The notes below the pieces were generated by a model. The model was not told where the DNA came from. It saw only the letters and a list, made by a program, of their open reading frames with translations, and made no database searches. Shown here piece after piece: positions 23,444 through 33,017 of a DNA stretch of 46,818 nt (positions are counted from its first letter, which is position 1; each line of letters begins with the position of its first letter). Source of the stretch: an uncultured Spartobacteria bacterium. Lineage in GTDB: Bacteria > Verrucomicrobiota > Verrucomicrobiia > Chthoniobacterales > Chthoniobacteraceae. The position numbers were made by a program, and so were the translations under genes. The stretch covers positions 1-46,818 of the forward strand of contig CAIRYQ010000080.1 in NCBI GenBank assembly GCA_903882875.1, written 5' to 3'.

Positions 23444-25643
23444 AGAGCATGGGGTTCGAGATGAGCAGAATTTGCGCGTATTCATCCCAGCGCGTCATGC
23501 CGGGCGACGACGACGGACGCCGGAGAAAATCCGCCGCGAGCGCGCGCTCCGCGTCATCGGGTTCGCGTGCGAGCGTCATGCGGTATGCGTTCGTGATGCG
23601 CGCCGCGTCGTCCGTCGCACCCGCTTGCAATCGCGCCGCGAAGGACGCCGCATTTTTCAGCATGAAGGGGCTGTTGAGCATGAAAAGTTTCTGCATCGGC
23701 GTCGTCGTCACGGATCGCTGCTCCGAGTGGACGTTCGCATCCGGGTAGTCGAAACGCATGAGCTGTTCGGAGAGTTTCAGCCGGCTCACGAACGCGTACA
23801 CGGTGCGGAACGCATTGTCCGGCGCATCAATGTCCGCCGACTGCCCGCCGACGGATTCGGTGAGCCTGCCGCTGTGCGCGAGGACGGAGTCGCGCCATTG
23901 CTCGAACGTGAGACGCCGCCGGTTCATGCGGGAAAAAAGATGGTTGTCCGGATCGCGCGCGAGCTTCCCGGAGTCGCACGACGATGCCTGCCGGTAGGTC
24001 GCCGAGAGCGCGATTTCGCGGACGAGCGCTTTCACCGACCATCCGCCGTCCATGAAGCGCCGCGCGAGATCGTCGAGCAGTTCGGGATTCACCGGCATCG
24101 CGCCCGAATGACCAAAATTGCTCGGTGTCGAGACGAGCGGCTTGCCGAGCAGCAGCGCCCACACGCGGTTCACGAAGACGCGCGCCGTGAGCGGGTTCTC
24201 ACTGCTCGCGATCCGCTCCGCGAGTTCGCGGCGTCCGCTGCCGTCGGAAAATGCGGACGCGTCCTTTTTGTCCAGCACCTCGATGAAACGCCGCACGACG
24301 ACCGGCCCCTTGCTGTCCACATTGCCGCGCAGGAAGACATTCAGATCCTGCGGCTTCGCATCCTCGACAATGTGCATCACCGCGGGATCCATTTCCGCCG
24401 CCTTCGTGCCCTCCTTCATCGTCTTTCCGTCGGGCGTCTTGTTCACCATCGCGGTGCTCGCGAAGACTCCTGCGAGCGCGTAGTAGTCGCGCATCGAGAT
24501 GGGATCAAACTTGTGATCGTGGCAGCGCGCGCACGCGACCGTGAGGCCGAGCATCGTGCGGCACACGGTGTCCACGCGATCCTCCCATTCGTCCGCCATC
24601 ACGTCGAGCCGGCCGCGGTTGTAGTACTTCGGGCCGAGGCCGAGAAAGCCGAGCGCCGCGAGGTCCGAGGGATCGGTGCCGGGCATCCGATCCGCCGCGA
24701 GCTGGAGCTTCATGAACTGATCGTACGGGATGCCGCGGTTGAACGCATCAATCACCCATGCGCGGTAGCGATACGCGTGAGGGTAGAAAAATTTCGTGTC
24801 CTTGCCGACCTGATGCGCCTGATCCTCCGCGTAGCGCGCGAGCGGCAGCCACATGCTCGCCATGCGTTCGCCGAAACGCGGCGACGCGAGCAGCCGGTCC
24901 ACGAGGGATTCGATTGCGGATTGCGGATTCCGCGCCGCGGATTGGACGAAGGTGTCCACTTCCTCCGGCGTCGGCGGCAGTCCGGTGAGATCATACGTGA
25001 GCCTGCGGATCAGCACCGCAGGCGCGGCGCCGGGCTCGGGAGCGAGGCCGCTTTTTGCGAGCGCGGATGCGATGAAGAAATCGAGCGGCTGCTTGGCCCA
25101 TGCGTTTTTCGCCGCGGGCACGGGCTGCGATCGCTGCGGGATCTTGAACGACCAGAAGTCGCGATCCTTGTCCGTGATCACCTTAGTGGCTGGCGCGGCT
25201 GTGGGCTTCGGTGCTGTGCCCGCATCCGGGTTTTCCGGCGCTGGCCAGTGCGCGCCGTTGTCAATCCACCGCGCAATCGCCGCGATTTGATCCGGCTTCA
25301 GCCGCTCGCCTTTCGGCGGCATCACGTCGTCGGACTTGGATGATTTGATGCGCGCGACCAACTGGCTCTCCGCGCTCTTGCCGGGCACGAGCGCCGGCTC
25401 GCCCGAATCGCCGCCGCTCATCACATCCGCTTTCCGATCCAACCGCAGACCGCCCTTCTGCTTTTCCGGCCCGTGGCACTTGAAGCAGCTCTCCTCGAGC
25501 AGCGGGCGCACCTCCTTTTCAAACTGCGCGACGAGATCCACAGCCGCGGACGAGATCGCCGCATTTGAAAACGACAAGACCGGCGCGAGGAAAATCGCGC
25601 GGAACAAATGACAGATGTGGATGGTTTTTGCGGAGGATCGCAC
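23433..25643 (-). CDS. PSCyt1-DUF1549-DUF1553 exported cytochrome-type protein
   Basis: 736 aa from a GTG at 25643. A signal peptide (residues about 12-33) leads to a PSCyt1 domain with one haem motif CFKCH (53-57) and VMPPKGERLKPDQIAAIARW. DUF1549 follows (LTYDLTGLPPTPEEVDTFVQ; ARCHDHKFDPISMRDYYALA contains another CxxCH) and then DUF1553 (ENPLTARVFVNRVWALLLG; RRRLTFEQWRDSVLAHSG). The layout is shorter than the homolog at 37127. It is expected in the periplasm or outside, with covalently bound haem matured by the ResB/CcsA system. The DUF1501 gene follows with overlap. The operon lacks a sulfatase, unlike the plus-strand copy. Confidence 0.92.
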   Translation of the reverse strand: MRSSAKTIHICHLFRAIFLAPVLSFSNAAISSAAVDLVAQFEKEVRPLLEESCFKCHGPEKQKGGLRLDRKADVMSGGDSGEPALVPGKSAESQLVARIKSSKSDDVMPPKGERLKPDQIAAIARWIDNGAHWPAPENPDAGTAPKPTAAPATKVITDKDRDFWSFKIPQRSQPVPAAKNAWAKQPLDFFIASALAKSGLAPEPGAAPAVLIRRLTYDLTGLPPTPEEVDTFVQSAARNPQSAIESLVDRLLASPRFGERMASMWLPLARYAEDQAHQVGKDTKFFYPHAYRYRAWVIDAFNRGIPYDQFMKLQLAADRMPGTDPSDLAALGFLGLGPKYYNRGRLDVMADEWEDRVDTVCRTMLGLTVACARCHDHKFDPISMRDYYALAGVFASTAMVNKTPDGKTMKEGTKAAEMDPAVMHIVEDAKPQDLNVFLRGNVDSKGPVVVRRFIEVLDKKDASAFSDGSGRRELAERIASSENPLTARVFVNRVWALLLGKPLVSTPSNFGHSGAMPVNPELLDDLARRFMDGGWSVKALVREIALSATYRQASSCDSGKLARDPDNHLFSRMNRRRLTFEQWRDSVLAHSGRLTESVGGQSADIDAPDNAFRTVYAFVSRLKLSEQLMRFDYPDANVHSEQRSVTTTPMQKLFMLNSPFMLKNAASFAARLQAGATDDAARITNAYRMTLAREPDDAERALAADFLRRPSSSPGMTRWDEYAQILLISNPMLYVD

Positions 25644-25688
25644 GGTGTGGAAGCCTGCGAGGGAAACGACCGTCCGCAGCAGCCGGTC

Positions 25689-26025
25689 TTAGCCGGACAA
25701 TCTCGATTCCCCGAGTGCGGACGCTGGCGATGTTGTGGCTCCGTCACCCGCCCAAGTCACCGCACCGTCGTCGACGGTAATTCGCCGCCGCGCGGATCGT
25801 TTCGGCATTGAACGCCGCGACCCGCGGCTCATCCGCTGTGGCGGGCGGAACTTCGATGCCGTCCGTCTTGTAGTGAAAGGCGGGCTTCGGCTTCGCAGCG
25901 TCGGCGGCGAAGGCCGCGCAGCTTCCGAGCAGCGTGACGATCGGAATGAGGAACATCTGCACGGCCGCCGAGGGCGGGCTGCCGTTGATGCTGCGGGCGT
26001 GCGTTGAGTTTTTGGAGGGACGCAT
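25689..26025 (-). pseudogene. Truncated N-terminus of an exported protein
   Basis: From the ATG at 26025 (or 25956, which opens signal peptide MFLIPIVTLLGSCAAFAADA) a frame codes PAFHYKTDGIEVPPATADEP, AFNAETIRAAANY and then breaks; one base later the adjacent frame continues DDGAVTWAGDGATT and stops at 25689. The two halves join naturally at about 25785, a one-base frameshift. I recall similar openings in planctomycete and verrucomicrobial exported proteins of the squalene-cyclase-like/A-macroglobulin complement type, which are several hundred residues long. Here only about 100 residues remain, so this is a truncated, frameshifted remnant. Confidence 0.6.
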
Positions 26026-26071
26026 GACGCGCTCGTAGCAAAGCGCGCCGCGGCCGCCAAGCGTGAACGCG

Positions 26072-27619
26072 CTACGGCGGGAGCCAGCCGTGCGCGGTGA
26101 GGAATTGCCGCAGCGCCGGGTCTTCGCGGGAGAGCGGCGGGAGCCAGAGGCCGAGTTCGGTGCGCTTCCAATACTCGCCGGAGGGATCGTCGCTTGCGGT
26201 AAATTCGTAGCGGTAGTAGCGGGCGCGGATGAAGCGCGGCGGCTCGTGCGGGAACGGATTCGTCGCGAGCAGGCTGAGTGCGCCGGGGTCGTTGTGCAGG
26301 AGCTTCCAGACGAGATGCACGGTCCACGGGTACTGCGCGTGGTTCGACATCGCGGCGAACCAGATCGCCCAGTCGAGCCGCGGCTGGTACGGCGCGATGA
26401 AGCACGGCGTGCGGCGCGGGTCACCAGGCTTCGCGGGAAAATCGTATTCGCGCCACGCGGTGCGCTCGGTGATTTCAGCGTCGGTCGTTCCTTCAAAAAT
26501 GATCTCATGCCGTTCACGTCCGACGGTGCCGAATGCGCCGTAGGTGTTCACGAGGTGCAGCGGATTGAACGATGTGTTCATCGCCTGATCCTTCGAGAGC
26601 AGATTCATGACAGGATCGAGGCTGAGAATCGCGGTGAGCACGAAGATCATGAGGATCGTGAACGTCGCCGGAGATGCGGCCGGCACGGAGGCTTCGCGTG
26701 ATTTTTCCACACGCGCGGCGAACGCGCGCGGGACAAGGCGCGCGAGCAGCGAGTCGTCGAAGCACGCGAGGAAGGGGACGATCGTGAGCCAGTTCAGGAA
26801 GGAAAGATTGCCGCTGAAAATGAGGATGAACTGGAAACTGACGAGCAGCACGCCCGCGATGTGCCGCGCGATGCGCGGGCCGAATGCGAACCACGGCACG
26901 ACCAGCTCGATGAAGTGATTCCACAGCACGCCGAACTTGTGGAACCACAGCGGCATCGTGTGCAGCCAGCGGCTGAACGGATTCGGAATCGGCTGCGTGA
27001 GGTAGTGGTAGCTGAGGGCCGTGAGATCGCGCCAGCACACGTCGCCTCGGAGCTTGATGAGCCCCGCGCCGAGCATGATGCGGAAGCCGAGCCAGCGGAA
27101 CAGCCAGATGACGAGCACCGGCGGCGGATGCCGCGGGAATGGCCGCGTGTCGAGCAGTGGGCAGAGAAAAATCGCGAGGAAGCCGGTCTCGAGGAGCTGG
27201 AATTCCCAGCCGTAAGCGTACCAGTCCTGCCCGATGTGGACGAACGACATGTAGATCGCCCACAGCGCGGTCATGACGAGCGCATTCGCACGTCCACACA
27301 GCACGACGAGCGCGAGCGCGAACCCGATCCACGCCCATGTCACCAGCGCGGCGTCGGAATGCCCGAACCAAAACAGGCCGGGCATCTGCATGAATGCGGC
27401 GCTGCGCGAGTGCGCGTAGTGCTCGACGGCTATGAGGAAGGTGCCGACCGGCAGCAGACCGTGTTCGCCGACGAGCGGAACCATCTGCCGCGCCGCACAC
27501 AGAAAGGCGATCGCGTAGATGAAGCCGATCCAGCGCAGGATGATGAACCGCGTGAGCCAGTAGCCGCGTGAGGCGCGGTCAAAAAAGTCGGTGGGGTTGC
27601 TTTCGGTTGCGGCTGCCAT
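26072..27619 (-). CDS. Lipase maturation factor-like membrane protein
   Basis: 515 aa. Multiple membrane helices through about residue 345 (for example FIILRWIGFIYAIAFLCAAR, LVTWAWIGFALALVVLCG, IAGVLLVSFQFILIFSGN). LLETGFLAIFLCPLL and the loop LGFRIMLGAGLIKLRGDVCW with LTQPIPNPFSRWLHTMP are signature features of the LMF1 family, as is the soluble C-terminal domain beginning VNTYGAFGTV. In animals LMF1 helps lipases fold in the endoplasmic reticulum; bacterial homologs have no established function. It is in the same direction as the pyrF gene, 65 bases away. Confidence 0.88.
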   Translation of the reverse strand: MAAATESNPTDFFDRASRGYWLTRFIILRWIGFIYAIAFLCAARQMVPLVGEHGLLPVGTFLIAVEHYAHSRSAAFMQMPGLFWFGHSDAALVTWAWIGFALALVVLCGRANALVMTALWAIYMSFVHIGQDWYAYGWEFQLLETGFLAIFLCPLLDTRPFPRHPPPVLVIWLFRWLGFRIMLGAGLIKLRGDVCWRDLTALSYHYLTQPIPNPFSRWLHTMPLWFHKFGVLWNHFIELVVPWFAFGPRIARHIAGVLLVSFQFILIFSGNLSFLNWLTIVPFLACFDDSLLARLVPRAFAARVEKSREASVPAASPATFTILMIFVLTAILSLDPVMNLLSKDQAMNTSFNPLHLVNTYGAFGTVGRERHEIIFEGTTDAEITERTAWREYDFPAKPGDPRRTPCFIAPYQPRLDWAIWFAAMSNHAQYPWTVHLVWKLLHNDPGALSLLATNPFPHEPPRFIRARYYRYEFTASDDPSGEYWKRTELGLWLPPLSREDPALRQFLTAHGWLPP

Positions 27620-27684
27620 GCGGCTGGGGATAAAGGCCCGAGAAAAGCACGAAAGGGGACGGAGCGCAGGCTTGCAAAGCTGCG

Positions 27685-28416
27685 CTACTCGGCGAACAGC
27701 CGCGCGATTTCATCCTGCATCGCCTGCGCGGCGGCGCGCGGGTCGGGCGCGTTGCGGATCGGGCGGCCGACGACGATGTGATCCGCGCCCGCAAGGAATG
27801 CTTCTTCGAGAGACATCGTGCGCTTTTGATCATCGCCGCCGCGCTCGCTCGCGGCGCGGATTCCCGGTGTGATGATGAGCGGCCCGTGGCCGAGTTCGCG
27901 GCGCAGGCGCGACGCTTCCTGGCCGGAGCAGATGAGGCCGTCAATGCCCGCCTCCACCGCACGCCGCGCGCGCATCGAGACGAGATCTTCGACCGTGCCG
28001 CTCCAGCCGAGTTCCGCGATGTCGCTCGTGTCGAGACTCGTGAGCACCGTCACCGCGAGCAGCTTCATCGCGCCCTTCACCGGCACGGCGCCCGCGTAGA
28101 TGGACGACACGCCGTGCAGCGTGCAGCAATACGCGCCGCACCGCGCGAGATTAGCCACCGCGCCGCGCACGGTCGCGGGCACGTCGTAGAATTTCAAATC
28201 GGCGAACACCTTTTTCCCGCGCGCCTTCAGTTCGTCGAGCACCTCGAAGTATTGCCCGCTCATGCAGAATTCGAGGCCGAGCTTGTAGAAAGTCACCGCG
28301 TCGCCGAGTCGATCGATCCACGCGAGCGCGTCCGCCTTTGTCGGCACATCGAGCGCGAAGATGAGGCGGTCGGATGGAGCGATGGATTTTGTCGAGAGAA
28401 GCGTTCGGTCGGCCAT
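27685..28416 (-). CDS. pyrF: Orotidine 5'-phosphate decarboxylase
   Basis: 243 aa from the ATG at 28416 (MADRTLLSTK). The core motif FADLKFYDVP with Asp73, Lys75 and Asp78 supplies the DxKxxD catalytic tetrad of the OMP decarboxylase barrel. LICSGQEASRLR and the phosphate loop HIVVGRPIRNAPDP near the C-terminus complete the fold. It converts OMP to UMP, the last step of de novo pyrimidine synthesis. The size and motifs are those of the short bacterial class. Thirteen in-frame codons upstream of the chosen start are not conserved-looking. Confidence 0.95.
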   Translation of the reverse strand: MADRTLLSTKSIAPSDRLIFALDVPTKADALAWIDRLGDAVTFYKLGLEFCMSGQYFEVLDELKARGKKVFADLKFYDVPATVRGAVANLARCGAYCCTLHGVSSIYAGAVPVKGAMKLLAVTVLTSLDTSDIAELGWSGTVEDLVSMRARRAVEAGIDGLICSGQEASRLRRELGHGPLIITPGIRAASERGGDDQKRTMSLEEAFLAGADHIVVGRPIRNAPDPRAAAQAMQDEIARLFAE

Positions 28417-28541
28417 GGTGCGCTGCGAGATGCCGGATGCGGTCGTGCGACGCAATCGGTTTTGCGCAGGCCGAAGCTTTCAGGCCGCCGTTCGCTTCGC
28501 CTGAGCCGTTCTCATCGGGAGCGCGCACTCGCTTCGAAATT

Positions 28542-30083
28542 TCACCGCGCCTGTTTTTCCTCCGGCTCCGAAGTGAAGCCCGCCTCGGTGCGCGTGAGTT
28601 CGGCTTTCATTGCGGTGCGCAGCGCGGCGATGCGATCGGCGTGCGAGGGATCGGCGATGGCGTTCTTCAGTTCCTCGGGATCGTTTTTCAGATCGTAGAA
28701 TTCCTCGCCGGATGCGCGGTCGAGGTAGTGGATCAGTTTGAAGCCGTCGCGCACGACGGCGGCGTAGAGCGGCACACCCTGGTAATTTTTCTGCGTCGCA
28801 CCCGTCGCGATTGTGTGTGAGACGGCCGCGCCGTATTCATTGCCCATGTGCTCGAAGAGGCACGCGTGCGGCCACTCGGCGGCGGCGGGATTTTTCAGCA
28901 GCGGCGTGATGTCGCGGCCGTGCGTCTTCCACGGCACGGTGACGCCGCTCGTGGCGAGGAAAGTGGCCGCGAGATCCGCGCCGGAGACCGGCTTGTCGCA
29001 ATATGCGCCGGTGGGAAAACGCGACGGCATCGAGACGATGAGCGGCGAGCGGTAGTTCGCATCGTAGGGTGCGAGCTTCGTGCGGAAGCCGTGCTCGCCC
29101 ATCGCGAAACCCTGATCCGCGGAATACACGACGAGCGTGTTTTCGAGCTGGCCCGTCTCGCGCAGCGCGGCGATGAGCGCACCCACGCCTTCGTCCACGG
29201 GCGGCACGCACTCGTTCACCTGCCGCACCCAGTCGTCGAAACGCTTGTCCTTCTTCGCCTCGCCGAACGCCTCGCCGCCCTTGCCTGCGAGCGGATGTCC
29301 GTCCGCGCCGCGCGTCCATGCCTGCGTCTTGTTCAGGTAGTCGGGCTTGCCTTCGCGCGGAGGGAAAATGTCCGCAGGCACGGACACCGGCGCGTCCTTG
29401 TAGAGCCCCTTGTGTCGTGCGGCGGGCACCGAGGGACCGTGGATGTTTCCGTAGCAGAGCCACAGGAACCACGGCTTTGACGCATCGCGATTTTTTCCGC
29501 GCACATACTCGCAGGCCCAGCGCGTGTAATTGTCCGCAGGGTAGCCCTCGATTGTCTGCGTCACGCCGTCCACTTCCATGATCTCCGTCTTGTAGTACGC
29601 GCCCGCATTTTCCGGATGCAGCGGGCGGTTCCACACGAGCTGGTGATCCCAGTCGCGGCCCCAGCCCGCGTCCGTGCCCGTGTGCCATTTGCCGATCTGC
29701 GCGGTGTGGTAGCCCTGCGCGCGCATCTGCGCCGGGATGAACGGGCACTGCTGCGGATCGTATTTGCTGCCGGGATATGATCCTTCCATCGTCATGCTCT
29801 CGATGCCGTGCGGCAGCCGTCCCGTGAGGATTGTCGCGCGCGACGGCATGCACCACGAGCCGAGATACGCCGCGTGAAAACGCACGCCGTTTTTTGCGAG
29901 CGCGTCAATGTTCGGCGTCTTCACCCACTTCCAAGACTCGGGGTAGCAGCCGACGGTCTTGTAGCTTTGGTCATCCGCGAGGATGAAAAGGATGTTCGGT
30001 CGTTTCGCTTCCGCATCGGCGCGGGTGCCGATGATGAAATGAACAAGCGCAGCGAGGAGCATCAGGATGCGGTGGATTTTCAT
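28542..30083 (-). CDS. Exported sulfatase, cysteine type
   Basis: 513 aa with a signal peptide (MKIHRILMLLAALVHFIIGT). Asp37-Asp38 in LFILADDQ bind calcium. The formylglycine motif is C78-M-P-S-R82 followed by ATILTGR, the standard CxPSR sulfatase signature. GKWHTGTDAGWG and a KLIHYLDRASGEEFYDLKND C-terminal segment are family-typical. The product should be activated by a formylglycine-generating enzyme encoded elsewhere and hydrolyse sulfate esters of polysaccharides in the periplasm. It is a single gene, divergent from the ABC exporter genes across a 400-base gap. Confidence 0.93.
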   Translation of the reverse strand: MKIHRILMLLAALVHFIIGTRADAEAKRPNILFILADDQSYKTVGCYPESWKWVKTPNIDALAKNGVRFHAAYLGSWCMPSRATILTGRLPHGIESMTMEGSYPGSKYDPQQCPFIPAQMRAQGYHTAQIGKWHTGTDAGWGRDWDHQLVWNRPLHPENAGAYYKTEIMEVDGVTQTIEGYPADNYTRWACEYVRGKNRDASKPWFLWLCYGNIHGPSVPAARHKGLYKDAPVSVPADIFPPREGKPDYLNKTQAWTRGADGHPLAGKGGEAFGEAKKDKRFDDWVRQVNECVPPVDEGVGALIAALRETGQLENTLVVYSADQGFAMGEHGFRTKLAPYDANYRSPLIVSMPSRFPTGAYCDKPVSGADLAATFLATSGVTVPWKTHGRDITPLLKNPAAAEWPHACLFEHMGNEYGAAVSHTIATGATQKNYQGVPLYAAVVRDGFKLIHYLDRASGEEFYDLKNDPEELKNAIADPSHADRIAALRTAMKAELTRTEAGFTSEPEEKQAR

Positions 30084-30486
30084 AGGTTCAGTGCGGAAGA
30101 AAAAGTGCGGGCGGTCTTCCTCTCATAATCTTGCTCGCAATCCCAGCTTGCTCTTTGCCACACCATTCGGCCCCGACGTTCAAGTCCGCCGCGAAAAGCC
30201 TCCTCGAAGCGTTTGCTGGAATTGGCGCGCCGCACCGTCACCCCGGAGCTGTCCGATCCGCGGACGGACGCACGGCACGATCAGAGACATCGTGCAACGG
30301 TGACGATGACACAGAGGATAAAATCCGGGAGTCTGCCACCCGATGCCGTCTTCGCGTTCGGATCTTTTTCGCTGCATTCCCTCTATCAGTACCATTTCAA
30401 AAATCACCGGAAGCAGGACTTATCAAACAGCCTCTGAACACCGCCCTTGTTGCGCAATGCGCCGCTTCTGCTAAAGCTGCGCGCCC
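30084..30486. promoter_or_regulatory. Divergent intergenic region, sulfatase and ABC genes
   Basis: 403 bases that must hold both promoters. A near-palindrome CACGATCAGAGACATCGTG lies at about 30277-30295 (arms CACGAT/ATCGTG), a possible operator. No gene is recognised, and the small plus-strand frames have no credible features. Confidence 0.45.
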
Positions 30487-31437
30487 ATGCCGGATCCGAT
30501 CATCGTCCTCGAAAATCTTCGCAAAGCCTACGGCGCGACGATTGCGGCGAACGATCTGAACCTCTCCATCCCGCGCGGCGAAATTTTCGGTTTCCTCGGT
30601 GCGAACGGCGCGGGCAAGACGACGACGATACGCATGCTCTGCGGCCTCACGCGGCCCACGTCCGGGCACGGATTCATTGACGGCCTCGACGTGTGGACCG
30701 ACCGCTACCGCATCCGCTCGAAGTTCGGCTACGTCGCGCAAAAATTCAGCCTCTACCCTGATCTCACCGTCACGGAGAACCTCGCATTTTTCGGTGGGGC
30801 ATTTCGCGTCCCGCGCGGGGAACTCGGCGCGCGCATCGAGACGCTGCTCGCGCAAATGGATCTCGTCGGCAAACGCGACGCGATGGCCGGCAGCCTCTCC
30901 GGCGGCATGAAGCAATTGCTCGCGCTCGCGTGCGCGCTCGTGCATGATCCGCCGCTGCTTTTCCTCGACGAGCCGACGAGCGGCCTCGACCCCGTACACC
31001 GCCAGCAGCTCTGGAATCTGCTCTACAACCTCGGCCACGCGGGGACGACCATCTTCGTCACCACGCACTACATGGACGAGGCCGAGCGATGCACCGAGGT
31101 CGGCTTTGTGCGCGAGGGGCGGCTCCTCGTGAAGGAAACGCCGCGCAGGCTGAAGGCATCGTTCAAGTCAAAGCTGCTCGAACTCGAAGTGGATCCCGTG
31201 ATGCCCGCGCTCGCCGCATTCCGCAGCGCGCCCGGCGTGCTCGATGCCACGCTGCGCAGCGGCCACGCGCGCATCTACGCCGCCGATCCGGAATCGCTGC
31301 TGCGCGAATGGCAGCGCGAGTGGCCTTTTCCCGAGCTGAAATGGATCCACCACGCGTGGGTGGAGCCGGACATGGAGGATGTCTTCAAGGCGTGGTCGCA
31401 GGGCTACACGCAACTTTTCGACAGCACCGCTTCATGA
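30487..31437 (+). CDS. ABC transporter ATP-binding protein (ABC-2 exporter)
   Basis: 316 aa. Walker A is GANGAGKTT (38-46), the signature LSGGMKQ (137-143), Walker B LLFLDEP (157-163) with the D-loop SGLDP, and the switch histidine in TTHYMDEAER. The C-terminal extension of about 95 residues is like the DrrA/CcmA group of drug or polymer exporters. It hydrolyses ATP to drive export via the permease encoded next, whose start overlaps its stop (ATGA), so they are coupled. Only one permease is present, so the permease probably dimerises. The substrate is unknown. Confidence 0.92.
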   Translation: MPDPIIVLENLRKAYGATIAANDLNLSIPRGEIFGFLGANGAGKTTTIRMLCGLTRPTSGHGFIDGLDVWTDRYRIRSKFGYVAQKFSLYPDLTVTENLAFFGGAFRVPRGELGARIETLLAQMDLVGKRDAMAGSLSGGMKQLLALACALVHDPPLLFLDEPTSGLDPVHRQQLWNLLYNLGHAGTTIFVTTHYMDEAERCTEVGFVREGRLLVKETPRRLKASFKSKLLELEVDPVMPALAAFRSAPGVLDATLRSGHARIYAADPESLLREWQREWPFPELKWIHHAWVEPDMEDVFKAWSQGYTQLFDSTAS

Positions 31438-32660
31438 GCAAAATGAACATCCGCTCGATCTGGAACGCAGTCGCAAGCGTCGCGCTGAAGGAGTTTCTCC
31501 ACGTCTGGCGCGACAAGCGCATCCTCGCGCTCATCATCATCCTGCCGCCGTTTTTCACGCTGCTCTTCGGCCACGCATTCGAGGGCACGGAGCTGACCGG
31601 CGTGCCCGCGGTGATCGTGGATCGCGATGGCACCGAGCAGAGCAAGAAGCTCGTCGAACATCTCGGAAAAAAGAAAACCTTCGCGTGGACAAAACTGGGT
31701 GACGCCAGCGGAGATCCCGATTTGCTCCGGCTGCGTGCGAGCGCCGCGCTCGTGATTCCGAAGGACTGGACGAGCACGCTCGAAGCCGGAACGCCCGTAC
31801 CGCTGAAGCTTTTCCTCGACGGCACCGACGCGACTTCCGCCGACGAACTCGAGGGCCGGCTGCGCGAAATGCTCGGCGAATTCCAGGGCCAGGACGACGT
31901 GCAGGAACTCACCGTGAAGCCGCTTTTCGAGGAATTGCCTCCGGAGGTTTTCGACGCGCTGAAGGCCGTCACGCCCGAGAGCCGCGCGAAGCTGAAGGTG
32001 GAATTCCAAAAGCTCGTGAAGCCGTGGCAGCCCGAAACGCGCATCCTTTACAACCCCGGCCTGCGGTTCATTGATTTCGTCACGCCGGGAATCATCGGCC
32101 TCATCCTGCAACTGCTCACCGTCACGCTCATGGCCTGCACCATCGCGCGCGAACGCGAGGCCGGCACGCTCGCGCAGCTCATCGTCACGCCGCTGCGCCG
32201 CATGGAGATCGTGATCGGAAAAGTGCTGCCTTACCTCGGCATCTCGCTGTTCCTCATCGGCGTCACCATCGGCGTCGCGCACTTCCACTTCGGCGTGCAT
32301 TTCCGCCAGCCGTTCATGCTCGGCATCATCTGCCTGCTCTTCCTGCTCTGCTCGCTCGGATCCGGCCTGCTCATCTCGGCATTCTGCCACACGCAGACGC
32401 AGGCGATTCAGTTCGCCGTCTTCTACCTGTTGCCCGTGTTCCCGCTCTCCGGGGCATTCGCACCCATCGAGCGCCTGCCCGCAGGTGTGCGCCTCGTGTC
32501 GGACGTGTTTCCGCTCACGCATTTTTGCGAAGCCTTCCGCATGGCGAGCCTGCGCAACGCGGACTTCTCATTCTTCGCCGGCGACCTCCTTTTCCTCGCC
32601 GTCGGCGCAATCGTGACCTGCGGCGGCGCGGCGTGGATCCTGAACAGGACGGATGCGTGA
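31434..32660 (+). CDS. ABC-2 type transporter permease
   Basis: 408 aa from the ATG at 31434. One N-terminal membrane helix (ILALIIILPPFFTLLFGHAF, residues about 30-50), a long extracytoplasmic loop to about 220, then five membrane helices. The E-R-E-x-GT motif at about residue 240 (REREAGTLAQLIVTPL) is the YhgE/YbhS/DrrB-like ABC-2 marker. This architecture with a large first loop is that of the ybhR/ybhS-type permeases. It forms the channel with the ATPase. A much longer in-frame extension upstream is the shadow of the ATPase gene and is rejected. Confidence 0.9.
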   Translation: MSKMNIRSIWNAVASVALKEFLHVWRDKRILALIIILPPFFTLLFGHAFEGTELTGVPAVIVDRDGTEQSKKLVEHLGKKKTFAWTKLGDASGDPDLLRLRASAALVIPKDWTSTLEAGTPVPLKLFLDGTDATSADELEGRLREMLGEFQGQDDVQELTVKPLFEELPPEVFDALKAVTPESRAKLKVEFQKLVKPWQPETRILYNPGLRFIDFVTPGIIGLILQLLTVTLMACTIAREREAGTLAQLIVTPLRRMEIVIGKVLPYLGISLFLIGVTIGVAHFHFGVHFRQPFMLGIICLLFLLCSLGSGLLISAFCHTQTQAIQFAVFYLLPVFPLSGAFAPIERLPAGVRLVSDVFPLTHFCEAFRMASLRNADFSFFAGDLLFLAVGAIVTCGGAAWILNRTDA

Positions 32661-33017
32661 GTGCTCCGCACGTCAGAGGTGCATTTTGAAAAAATCGCAG
32701 TGATTCCCAATGGAGTGCTGGCGTGGCGTGGGGAGCACAGGCGACTCGCTTGGCAGATGGGGCGTCTGCTCTTCAGCGGTTCACTTTCGGATCCCTGAAT
32801 GTTTGCGGAGTCAGCTTATGAATGATTCGCCTTAAGATAGGCGGCGCGCGAGATCGCTCCTCAGCGGCAGCAAGTCTTCGGCCTTCGGCTTCATCGCGGG
32901 AGCGGAAAAGTTGCCGCGCGCGATGCAACCGTCAGCACCTTCGGCAGTCCAACGTTTGCCGCAGCCATCGGTCTTCGTACAGGAATTTTTCCCACCGAGG
33001 AGGCAGCCGAAAGAGCG
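32661..33017. other. Intergenic, no gene recognised
   Basis: A 190-codon plus-strand frame across 32822-33400 is rich in Arg, Ser and Cys with no recognisable domain and is probably a chance frame. I see no transporter terminator with a clear T run. Confidence 0.4.
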
